Assembly: GCA_027019045.1 (NCBI GenBank) | Contig: JALUXI010000246.1 | Span: 1-7,025, forward strand | Reading direction: 5' to 3' | Length of the DNA stretch: 7,025 nucleotides | Source of the DNA: Piscirickettsiaceae bacterium | GTDB lineage: Bacteria > Pseudomonadota > Gammaproteobacteria > Thiomicrospirales > Thiomicrospiraceae | Shown: in pieces, positions 1-6,110 of the stretch | Numbering within the stretch: the first letter of the stretch is position 1 | Layout: the number at the start of each line of letters is the position of its first letter | Notes under the pieces: generated by a model | Told to the model about the DNA's origin: nothing | Databases searched by the model: none | What the model saw: the letters and a program-made list of their open reading frames with translations, nothing else | Program-made: the position numbers and the translations under genes

Positions 1-173
1 TTGCAGTGACGGGTCATCAAGCCAAAAAACACCCTATCCAAGTCTTGGCTTCAGGCGTGGAAGGCTATGCTATCCAAGGGGCTCAAGCAGGCACAGAATA
101 TGTCATTGCCAAACCTGACATCCTGCTCAAACTGACCGCAGGGCATGCACTGAAACCGATGCCAGCTAAATAA
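1..173 (+). CDS. RND efflux periplasmic adaptor subunit (membrane fusion protein), C-terminal end only
   Basis: This is the last 56 codons of a gene that begins before the window, read in the frame that ends at the TAA at 171-173. The peptide holds VQ-like beta-strand text (HPIQVLASG), then GVEGYAIQGAQAGTEYVIAKP, split here only by description, and ends LLKLTAGHALKPMPAK. The pattern of a strand, a GxxAGxxYVI-type turn and a closing K/P-rich tail fits the membrane-proximal end of HlyD/AcrA-type adaptors. These proteins sit in the periplasm and link an inner-membrane RND pump to an outer-membrane channel. Position supports the call: the RND permease starts 47 bases downstream on the same strand, the usual adaptor-permease operon order. 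The fragment is too short to assign a subfamily or substrate, and a signal peptide or lipobox cannot be checked. Confidence 0.72.
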   Translation, partial: AVTGHQAKKHPIQVLASGVEGYAIQGAQAGTEYVIAKPDILLKLTAGHALKPMPAK

Positions 174-220
174 TCCTTGAACAGAGAGAAACACTCATTC
201 AATAGAAACAAGGAATACCC

Positions 221-3200
221 ATGATTTTTTCATTCTTCTACAAACGACCCTATGCCTTAGCTGCCATTATTTTGGCTGCGATTTTCCTCGGCATTGTTGG
301 GCTTAAAACCATGCCCAAAAACCTCTTTCCTGACTCCGACCGTCCTCAGGTCGTGGTCTTAACCCAAGTCCCAGGGGCAACCGCCAAAGTGGCCGCCAAT
401 ACGGTCTCCAAGCCGATTGAGGAAGAGCTGGCACGACTGAGCCATGTGCGAGACATCAGCTCCACCAATGTCGCCAACTTCTCCATTGTGAAAGCGGAAT
501 TTAACTACACCAAAACCCTTTCCGAAGCGGCGGTGGATGTCAGTAACGCCCTCTCGATTGTTCGCAATAAACTGCCAGCCAATGTGCAGCCTGCCGTTTA
601 CACTGTCGGCTCCTTTACGCTACCTGTGGACATTATCAGCCTATCGCCTAAAAACGATCAGGTCTCGCTCAACGACATTCGCAAAGTCGCCGACTCCTTC
701 ATTAAACCCGCCCTCCTCTCCAATCCCAACATCGGGAATGTGGAAGTCTTTGGTGGGCATAAAAGTGCGATTGTCATCAAATTCGATCCACTCCAAGCCC
801 GTCGCTACAACATCAGCATGATGCAGGTCGCCAAAGCGATTCAACAGACCGATCGAGACATCCCACTTGGGTTTGTGAAAGGCAAAAGTGGTTTCTTTAC
901 CTTAACCTACTACGGCCAAAAAGAGCAGGTTGAAGCCCTTAAACAACTGCCGATCGCCCCCAATATCACCCTAGGCGATGTGGCGGATGTTTCGTGGAGT
1001 TCAGAGAAAAACTTCAGCGGCTATATCGGGAATGGTTCACAAGCCATCGCCCTTGCTGTGCAACGCACCCCAGGCGGTAGCGTCTTAGCAGTCAGTGATG
1101 CTGCCCGTGAGATGATGCAGCAACTTCAACAGCAGTACCCCAATATTAAATTCCAAATTTCCGATACCCAAAGAGAATTGGTGGAAACCGCCAATGAAAA
1201 TATGCTCGAAGCCTTAAGAGATGCGATTGTCTACACCCTCATCGTCATGCTCTTCTTCTTGGGCAACCTGCGAGCCATTCTCACAGCAGGGATTACTATT
1301 CCGCTGGTTTTCCTCGGTACCCTTGCCGTCATCTACCTCACAGGCGGCGAACTCAATATCATCATCTACACCGCCATCATCCTCGCACTCGGTCTGCTGG
1401 TCGATAACGCCGTGGTGGTGCTGGAAAATATCGAACGCCACATTGTGGAAGAGAAAGAAGATGTCGAAAAAGCGATTGTTAAAGGAACACAAGAGGTCGA
1501 TATGCCTGTCTTTGCAGGCACCTTGGCCACAGCCGTTATCGTTTTCCCACTGATGTTCGTCGGCGGCTTTCCGCAAAAAATCTTCCAGCCATTGATTGAA
1601 ACCCTAATTATCGCCTTAGCGATTTCCTACTTCTTGTCGGTCACTTTCATTCCCAAAGTGTCCGCCTACCTCTATCGCCACGGTGCCAATAAAACCCGTT
1701 TTGAACAGGGCATTGAGGTGCTGTACGAAAAAACCTTAGGCAAACTGGTCAATCCTTACCTCAGTGTCTTGAGTTTCTCCAACCAAGGCTGGGCAACCGT
1801 ACGAAAAATCGCCCTGACCTTAGGTGTAATTTTGATTCTTGCCGCCACACTAAAAAATGTGATGCCACTGATCGGAAAAGACACCATGCCACCAATGGAT
1901 ACGGGGATTATCAAAGCACACATTCAATTCAGTGCCAATGACACCGTCGAAAGTGCCGAAGCCAAATTGCAGCCTTTCTTGAAATGGTTGAACCAACAGC
2001 CTGAAGTCACTCGTAGCTCCATCGCCTTCGGTTCAGAAGCAGGGGTTCTTTCACTTGGAAGTGGTAACCTACCTAACGAAGCGACCATTACCGTCAACTG
2101 CGTCAACCGCTTCCAACGCAAAGACAGCCTCTGGCAAATCGAATCTCGCATTCGCAATGAGCTGCATACCCTGCAAGATGCCAAAGCGGTTGATGTTTAT
2201 GACTTCGGTGCCACCGCGCTAAGCTCAATTAAAGCACCAGTGGATGTCCGCTTACGGTCACCTAACCTAGACGGTCTAGCCGAAAAAGCGCACGAAGTAC
2301 AAAAAGCGATGCTGCCCATCAAAGGCTTCACCAGCGTCAACCAGAGCTGGGATAATGACTTTACCGAAGTAGCGGTGGACATTGATCGCAATAAAGCGCT
2401 TTATTACGGCCTCACCCCTGCCGCCATTGCCGCACAGATTCCGATTAAAGGACAAGTGGTGGCTCTCACAGGGAACCTTGACACCATGAACACCCAGTTC
2501 GTCAAGCTCTACCTCAAAGGCAAGTTCGACCACAATATCGAAGGCATCCGCTCCTTGCCAATTCAGAGCAAAAAAGGACCGATTCCACTGGATGCCGTCG
2601 CCAGCTTACAGCCTCAATTCACCTCGGCCAAGCTAGAACGAGACCAGATGATGTACAGTATCGATGTCTCTGGCTATCGTGAAAAACGCCCCATCACACA
2701 TCTGACATCAGACACCGATGCGGCGATTGCCAAGGTGGATACCACAGGCATCATCGTTACCCAAGAAGGGGATAAAAAGCAGCTAGACGACAGCTTCAAA
2801 CGCATGATCAAAGCCGTCGGTATGGGGGTCGTCCTGCTCATCCTCACACTGATGATTATCTACCGCTCCGTCACCCTCTCGTTAGTGATGATTGTGGTCT
2901 TGCCTTTGGCACTGATTGGGGCAGCATGGGGAATGCTCGCCTTTGACAAACCAAGCTGTATGCCGAGCCTCCTCGGGATCCTACTGCTATTTGGGATTAT
3001 CATTAAAAACGCTATCTTGCTGATAGACTTCTACCAAGACAGCACGCAGAAACAGGGCATGGCACCTTATGATGCCGCCATGGAAAGTGTGAGAGTGCGT
3101 TTCCGTCCTGTGATGATGACCGCCTTCGCCACCATTGCAGGGATGATTCCGATTGCATTGGAAATGGCTGTCGGGCTAGAGCGACTATCACCGCTAGCAG

Positions 3201-3298
3201 ATGTTGCCATCGGCGGCCTGCTCGTCGGCACATTGCTCACCCTCATCTATGTCCCCATGTTCGCCTACAGCCTTACCCGCAAAAAAGCGAACACATAA
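221..3298 (+). CDS. RND-family efflux transporter, inner-membrane permease subunit (AcrB/HAE-like)
   Basis: A 1025-residue protein, close to the usual 1,030-1,050 of AcrB-type pumps, which export substrates using the proton gradient as a trimer with an adaptor and an outer-membrane channel. The layout is classical. TM1 is at about 9-29, followed by a large periplasmic porter region to about 330. TM2-TM6 lie at about 332-480 and TM7 at about 526-546. A second periplasmic loop runs to about 858, and TM8-TM12 at about 861-1018. The TM4 motif GLLVDNAVVVLENIER (391-406) carries D395, equivalent to AcrB Asp407, but N396 where AcrB has Asp408. TM10 has K929 (GIIIKNAILLIDF), matching AcrB Lys940, and R962 in FRPVMMTAF matches Arg971. 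The ATG at 221 follows AAGGAA (210-215) at five bases, and the first residues read straight into TM1, so the start is secure. The adaptor gene lies 47 bases upstream. Substrate is unknown; a multidrug or solvent/organic-compound role is family inference. The single Asp makes direct equivalence to AcrB uncertain. Confidence 0.95.
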   Translation: MIFSFFYKRPYALAAIILAAIFLGIVGLKTMPKNLFPDSDRPQVVVLTQVPGATAKVAANTVSKPIEEELARLSHVRDISSTNVANFSIVKAEFNYTKTLSEAAVDVSNALSIVRNKLPANVQPAVYTVGSFTLPVDIISLSPKNDQVSLNDIRKVADSFIKPALLSNPNIGNVEVFGGHKSAIVIKFDPLQARRYNISMMQVAKAIQQTDRDIPLGFVKGKSGFFTLTYYGQKEQVEALKQLPIAPNITLGDVADVSWSSEKNFSGYIGNGSQAIALAVQRTPGGSVLAVSDAAREMMQQLQQQYPNIKFQISDTQRELVETANENMLEALRDAIVYTLIVMLFFLGNLRAILTAGITIPLVFLGTLAVIYLTGGELNIIIYTAIILALGLLVDNAVVVLENIERHIVEEKEDVEKAIVKGTQEVDMPVFAGTLATAVIVFPLMFVGGFPQKIFQPLIETLIIALAISYFLSVTFIPKVSAYLYRHGANKTRFEQGIEVLYEKTLGKLVNPYLSVLSFSNQGWATVRKIALTLGVILILAATLKNVMPLIGKDTMPPMDTGIIKAHIQFSANDTVESAEAKLQPFLKWLNQQPEVTRSSIAFGSEAGVLSLGSGNLPNEATITVNCVNRFQRKDSLWQIESRIRNELHTLQDAKAVDVYDFGATALSSIKAPVDVRLRSPNLDGLAEKAHEVQKAMLPIKGFTSVNQSWDNDFTEVAVDIDRNKALYYGLTPAAIAAQIPIKGQVVALTGNLDTMNTQFVKLYLKGKFDHNIEGIRSLPIQSKKGPIPLDAVASLQPQFTSAKLERDQMMYSIDVSGYREKRPITHLTSDTDAAIAKVDTTGIIVTQEGDKKQLDDSFKRMIKAVGMGVVLLILTLMIIYRSVTLSLVMIVVLPLALIGAAWGMLAFDKPSCMPSLLGILLLFGIIIKNAILLIDFYQDSTQKQGMAPYDAAMESVRVRFRPVMMTAFATIAGMIPIALEMAVGLERLSPLADVAIGGLLVGTLLTLIYVPMFAYSLTRKKANT

Positions 3299-3312
3299 CA
3301 TAGACACCATAC

Positions 3313-3339
3313 TTTGCGCTGATTAAAAACCAGCGCAAA
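3313..3339 (+). repeat. Perfect 9-bp hairpin just after the RND gene
   Basis: TTTGCGCTG (3313-3321) pairs perfectly with CAGCGCAAA (3331-3339) around a nine-base AT-rich loop. It begins 14 bases after the permease stop codon. No T-run follows on either strand, so by itself it does not look like an intrinsic terminator. It could protect the 3' end of the pump mRNA or act with the larger terminator downstream. Its right arm overlaps bases that could pair elsewhere (3337-3349 with 3399-3412). Confidence 0.6.
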
Positions 3340-3350
3340 ATCCCAAATTG

Positions 3351-3416
3351 TCCCAAAATCCCCAGTCCCGCAACCCCCTCCAAACCAGCAGGACTGGGAA
3401 TTTTGGGATTTTTCTT
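3351..3416 (+). terminator. Intrinsic (Rho-independent) terminator of the RND operon
   Basis: The left arm 3351-3368 and right arm 3391-3408 pair at 17 of 18 positions; the only mismatch is C3360 against A3399. The loop is 22 bases (3369-3390). The stem is followed directly by TTTTTCTT (3409-3416), the U-rich tail expected of a terminator on the + strand. It lies 52 bases after the permease stop and before the promoter of the next gene, so it separates the pump operon from the HipA-like gene. The stem is longer, the base of it is more AT-rich and the loop is larger than in a textbook terminator, but the stem plus T-run is clear. Confidence 0.82.
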
Positions 3417-3466
3417 AAAAATCTATTCAAAAAAAATCAAACTTCCTTACGCCAAATTTCTATCTA

Positions 3467-3482
3467 CTTGAAATCAATCAAG
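3467..3482. promoter_or_regulatory. Inverted repeat next to the hipA-like -35 box (candidate operator)
   Basis: CTTGA (3467-3471) and TCAAG (3478-3482) form a perfect inverted repeat with a six-base spacer, two bases upstream of the TTGACA box at 3485-3490. An overlapping alternative, AAATC...GATTT, shares the same six-base spacing. A dyad in this place could bind a regulator. The HTH domain of the kinase encoded downstream is the obvious candidate, by analogy with HipAB autoregulation. The arms are only five bases, so chance occurrence in AT-rich DNA is possible. Confidence 0.35.
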
Positions 3483-3484
3483 AT

Positions 3485-3512
3485 TTGACAAAAATTATCT
3501 ATTCACTAAACT
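3485..3512 (+). promoter_or_regulatory. Sigma70-type promoter of the HipA-like gene
   Basis: A perfect -35 consensus TTGACA lies at 3485-3490. After a 16-base spacer comes TAAACT at 3507-3512, a four-of-six match to TATAAT. The expected transcription start, about seven bases on, falls at or next to A3519, the first base of the ATG. The 5' untranslated region would therefore be absent or a few bases. No Shine-Dalgarno-like sequence is present before the ATG, which agrees with a leaderless message. Confidence 0.6.
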
Positions 3513-3518
3513 ATTCAT

Positions 3519-4805
3519 ATGCAAGCCAAACAAACGCTGCTTACCCAAGCACTCAAATATGAAAACCTCAGCGCTTCTGCCTTAGCCAAACTCACAGGAC
3601 TCAGCCAGCCTACGGTCAGCCGCACCCTGCAAAAAATGCCTGTCCGTAAATTAGGGGCGGGGCGCAATACGGTTTTTGCCCTACTCGCCTCAGAAACCCC
3701 CATTCCTCTCTATCAAGTTTCTGCAAACGGCCGCATCCTCCCGCTCGCTGAACTCTACCTCCAACCTGAAGGCAGAAGCCTGCTTATTTTTCCAAGTGGA
3801 CAATACCAAACTTATGAAGGACTTCCCTTTTTCATCTACGACACGCTTCCCACAGGGTTTTTAGGCAACATCCACCTCAAATCCATCACCCCAAAAGATC
3901 CTCAACTCACTCACAAAAGCCAAGATTGGTCAGATACTCAAATTCTTCATTACCTCACCCACTACGGGCATGACCTTGCAGGCAACCTTATTTTTGGCAC
4001 CGCTATGGCCGAAGCCGCTGCTCAATCCTCCTTCGCTAGCGTCCAACGATCAAGCTACCCTGAACTCGTGAATAACCTTCAGCACTCACCCAATCCGCTT
4101 GGCTCTTCCATTGCGGGCGAACAACCCAAATTTACCGTTTTTAATGGACACCACCACCTAATCATCAAATATTCGCCTCCCTTTTCTGCCAACAACCCTG
4201 TCGCCGTACGCCATCAAGACCTATTAGTGTGTGAACACCTTGCCCTTCAAACCCTCAATGCACACAACATCCCCGCCACCCAATCCACCCTCCATCAAGA
4301 TGACCGTTTCTACTTAGAACTGGTGCGTTTTGATCGTATTGGGCAGCAGGGTCGAAAAGGAATCGTCTCTTTAAAATATCTAGACGCTGAATTCACTGGC
4401 CTCAATGGCGACTGGATTGAAATTGCCAAAGCCCTACACCACCAAACACTGATTGATGATCACGCACGCTTTCTCACTGAAGTCGCCTACACTTTTGGTA
4501 AATACATTGCCAACTCAGACATGCACAATGGCAACTTTTCCTTTTTTCTAGACGAAATCAACCTCACACAGCCCACCCCCATCTATGACATGCTTCCCAT
4601 GGCCTATATGCCTGTACAAGGTGAACTCAGAAATCCAGACTTTACCCCACCAAGATTTATCAATGTCTCTATTCAAGCTCAAAATCTAGCCAAAAAAATG
4701 GCCATCCACTTCTGGCAGCAAGTCGAACAATCCCCCCTCATTTCACCCGAAATGAAAAACCTCTTGACCCAACAAGCGATTCGTGCAAAAATTCAGGCGT
4801 TTTAA
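3519..4805 (+). CDS. HipA-like Ser/Thr kinase with fused N-terminal HTH (YjjJ-type stand-alone HipA toxin family)
   Basis: A 428-residue cytoplasmic protein. Residues about 17-40 form a helix-turn-helix (LSASALAKLTGLSQPTVSRT), followed by a wing-like stretch. The rest is a HipA-type kinase. SIAGEQPK (197-204) matches HipA SIAGAQEK, placing S197 at the autophosphorylated Ser150 and K204 at its lysine. K217 in LIIKYSP corresponds to the ATP-binding lysine. LVRFDR (268-273) matches the conserved RFDR motif. NSDMHNGNFS (332-341) supplies the catalytic D334 and Mg-binding N339, and TPIYDMLP (353-360) supplies the metal-binding D357. All core catalytic residues are present, so the kinase is probably active. 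HipA of E. coli phosphorylates glutamyl-tRNA synthetase and causes dormancy; the target here is unknown. There is no separate hipB beside it, as in E. coli YjjJ, where a DNA-binding domain is fused to the kinase. The ATG at 3519 keeps the HTH intact but has no Shine-Dalgarno site. The gene is flanked by housekeeping and transport genes, not mobile elements. Confidence 0.88.
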   Translation: MQAKQTLLTQALKYENLSASALAKLTGLSQPTVSRTLQKMPVRKLGAGRNTVFALLASETPIPLYQVSANGRILPLAELYLQPEGRSLLIFPSGQYQTYEGLPFFIYDTLPTGFLGNIHLKSITPKDPQLTHKSQDWSDTQILHYLTHYGHDLAGNLIFGTAMAEAAAQSSFASVQRSSYPELVNNLQHSPNPLGSSIAGEQPKFTVFNGHHHLIIKYSPPFSANNPVAVRHQDLLVCEHLALQTLNAHNIPATQSTLHQDDRFYLELVRFDRIGQQGRKGIVSLKYLDAEFTGLNGDWIEIAKALHHQTLIDDHARFLTEVAYTFGKYIANSDMHNGNFSFFLDEINLTQPTPIYDMLPMAYMPVQGELRNPDFTPPRFINVSIQAQNLAKKMAIHFWQQVEQSPLISPEMKNLLTQQAIRAKIQAF

Positions 4806-4806
4806 T

Positions 4807-4838
4807 TGCGCCGATTTGATAATCAGCTTGCGGGCGCA
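4807..4838 (+). repeat. Imperfect hairpin between the HipA-like gene and metK
   Basis: TGCGCC (4807-4812) pairs with GGCGCA (4833-4838). Inside it, GATT (4813-4816) continues the stem with AATC (4821-4824) around a TGAT loop, leaving an eight-base bulge on the 3' side (4825-4832). It starts two bases after the kinase stop codon. No T-run follows (the next bases are TAAAAAG), so it is not a convincing terminator, and read-through into metK is plausible. Confidence 0.45.
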
Positions 4839-4844
4839 TAAAAA
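4816..4844 (+). promoter_or_regulatory. Possible metK promoter (weak)
   Basis: TTGATA (4816-4821) is a five-of-six match to the -35 consensus and TAAAAA (4839-4844) a four-of-six match to the -10, separated by 17 bases. This would start transcription near 4851. A competing -10, GATAAT (4818-4823, five of six), has no good -35 box upstream but would start near 4830 and include the entire hairpin at 4845-4896. The sequence alone does not decide between these, or read-through from the HipA-like gene. Confidence 0.3.
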
Positions 4845-4896
4845 GTACGGCTAAAGCGAGGAACCCTTCTTTTGATTTCCCGCCCGATTTCCGTAC
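4845..4896 (+). promoter_or_regulatory. Structured 5' leader hairpin upstream of metK
   Basis: A 16-bp branched-free hairpin can be drawn. GTACGG (4845-4850) pairs with CCGTAC (4891-4896). AAA (4853-4855) pairs with TTT (4888-4890), and GCG (4856-4858) with CGC (4881-4883). After a bulged A4859, GGAA (4860-4863) pairs with TTCC (4877-4880). The loop is 13 bases (4864-4876). It ends 34 bases before the metK ATG and leaves the Shine-Dalgarno site (4918-4922) free. I do not recognise it as a SAM-I, SAM-II or SAH riboswitch. It may be a regulatory leader or an mRNA-stabilising structure; function is not shown. Confidence 0.45.
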
Positions 4897-4917
4897 CTCA
4901 TATTCACTTTCTAAATT

Positions 4918-4922
4918 GAGGA
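4918..4922 (+). promoter_or_regulatory. metK ribosome binding site
   Basis: GAGGA lies eight bases before the ATG at 4931. This fixes the start at 4931 rather than the in-frame TTG at 4916, because the TTG lies upstream of this site and the added residues are not part of the conserved MetK N-terminus. Confidence 0.8.
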
Positions 4923-4930
4923 CATTTTCC

Positions 4931-6088
4931 ATGACAACCACTGTATTTACTTCTGAATCTGTTTCTGAAGGTCACCCTGATAAAATTGCCGATCAAATCT
5001 CTGATGCGATGCTTGATGCCATCTTAAAACAAGACCCTCACGCTCGTGTTGCCTGTGAAACCTTTGTGAAAACGGGTATGGTGCTGATTGGCGGCGAAAT
5101 CACCACCGAAGCTTGGGTGGATCAAGAAGAGTTGGTTCGTAATGTCGTTCGAGACATCGGCTATGACCGTGGCGAACTCGGCTTTGATGCCGACACCTGT
5201 GCGGTGCTGACCGCCATTGGCAAACAGTCTCCCGAAATCGCCCAAGGTGTGGATGAATCGACCGACCATGAACAAGGCGCTGGCGACCAAGGTTTGATGT
5301 TTGGATACGCCACCAATGAAACCGATGTGCTGATGCCCGCTCCCATCACCTATGCTCATCGCCTGATGGAGCGCCAAGCAGAACTGCGGAAATCCAACCG
5401 TCTGCCTTGGCTACGCCCTGATGCAAAAAGCCAAATCAGTTTGCGTTATGAAAATGGTCAACCTGTGGGGATTGATGCCGTCGTCCTCTCCACCCAACAC
5501 GACCCAGAAATTAGCCAAAAAGATCTCAAAGAAGCGGTCATGGAAGAGATTATCTTCCCTGTCCTGCCAAGCGAATGGTTGAGCGATGCGACGCAATATC
5601 ACATCAACCCCACAGGACGATTTGTGATCGGCGGGCCTGTGGGCGATGCGGGGCTAACAGGACGCAAAATCATTGTGGATACCTACGGTGGCATGGCTCG
5701 CCATGGCGGTGGTGCTTTTTCAGGTAAAGACCCTTCAAAAGTCGATCGCTCAGCCGCCTATGCAGGGCGTTATGTCGCCAAAAATATCGTTGCCGCAGGC
5801 TTAGCCGATCGTTGCGAAATCCAAGTCTCCTATGCCATTGGCGTGGCGGAGCCGACCTCGATTAGCATTGAGACCTTCAGCACCGAGAAAATCGATACAG
5901 CGACTATCGAGCAGTTGGTACGAGAACATTTTGACCTTCGCCCCAAAGGGCTCATCGCCATGCTTGACCTCTATCGTCCTATCTACCAAAAAACCGCCGC
6001 CTACGGTCACTTTGGACGAGAACTGCCCGAATTCACTTGGGAAAAAACCGACAAAGCCGAAGCCCTTCGTCAAGCGGCTGGGTTATAA
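4931..6088 (+). CDS. metK: S-adenosylmethionine synthetase (methionine adenosyltransferase)
   Basis: MetK makes S-adenosylmethionine from methionine and ATP, releasing phosphate and diphosphate; it works in the cytoplasm, usually as a tetramer. The protein has 385 residues against 384 in E. coli. Near the start is FTSESVSEGHPDKIADQIS, with H15, D17 and K18 at the ATP/metal site. GAGDQGLMFGYA (116-127) is the first family signature. GGGAFSGKDPSKVDRSAAYA (259-278) is the second, with its phosphate-binding lysines and arginine. The C-terminus has the typical AAYGHFGRELPEFTWE (356-371). No domain is missing and no frameshift is seen. The start is set by GAGGA at 4918-4922. It opens a tight cluster with metF, 22 bases downstream. 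A 125-base leader with a hairpin precedes it; I see no MetJ-type operator there. Confidence 0.98.
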   Translation: MTTTVFTSESVSEGHPDKIADQISDAMLDAILKQDPHARVACETFVKTGMVLIGGEITTEAWVDQEELVRNVVRDIGYDRGELGFDADTCAVLTAIGKQSPEIAQGVDESTDHEQGAGDQGLMFGYATNETDVLMPAPITYAHRLMERQAELRKSNRLPWLRPDAKSQISLRYENGQPVGIDAVVLSTQHDPEISQKDLKEAVMEEIIFPVLPSEWLSDATQYHINPTGRFVIGGPVGDAGLTGRKIIVDTYGGMARHGGGAFSGKDPSKVDRSAAYAGRYVAKNIVAAGLADRCEIQVSYAIGVAEPTSISIETFSTEKIDTATIEQLVREHFDLRPKGLIAMLDLYRPIYQKTAAYGHFGRELPEFTWEKTDKAEALRQAAGL

Positions 6089-6097
6089 AACGGGCAT

Positions 6098-6104
6098 AAA
6101 GGAA
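6098..6104 (+). promoter_or_regulatory. metF ribosome binding site
   Basis: AAAGGAA lies six bases before the ATG at 6111. It selects this start over the open frame that extends back to about 5832 inside metK. That extension runs antisense to no known domain and simply overlaps the metK coding sequence in another frame. Confidence 0.8.
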
Positions 6105-6110
6105 CACACC

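Noticed and set aside
1214..1576. Long open frame on the minus strand inside the RND gene
   Set aside because: It is antisense to the conserved TM2-TM5 region, its product is low-complexity (H/D/E-rich) with no recognisable domain, and it has no supporting start signals.
3313..3339. The 9-bp hairpin as the RND operon terminator
   Set aside because: No T-run follows it on either strand; the structure at 3351-3416 is the better terminator.
4916..4930. TTG at 4916 as the metK start
   Set aside because: It precedes and overlaps the GAGGA site and adds five residues not typical of MetK; ATG 4931 is well placed at eight bases from that site.
4806..4930. MetJ operator or known SAM/SAH riboswitch upstream of metK
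   Set aside because: No AGACGTCT-like tandem boxes are present, and the conserved cores I know for SAM-I, SAM-II and SAH riboswitches are not visible. A covariance search would be needed to be sure.
5832..6110. Upstream extension of the metF reading frame into metK
   Set aside because: It overlaps the conserved metK C-terminus in another frame, and the good ribosome binding site at 6098-6104 points to the ATG at 6111, which gives a normal-length MetF.
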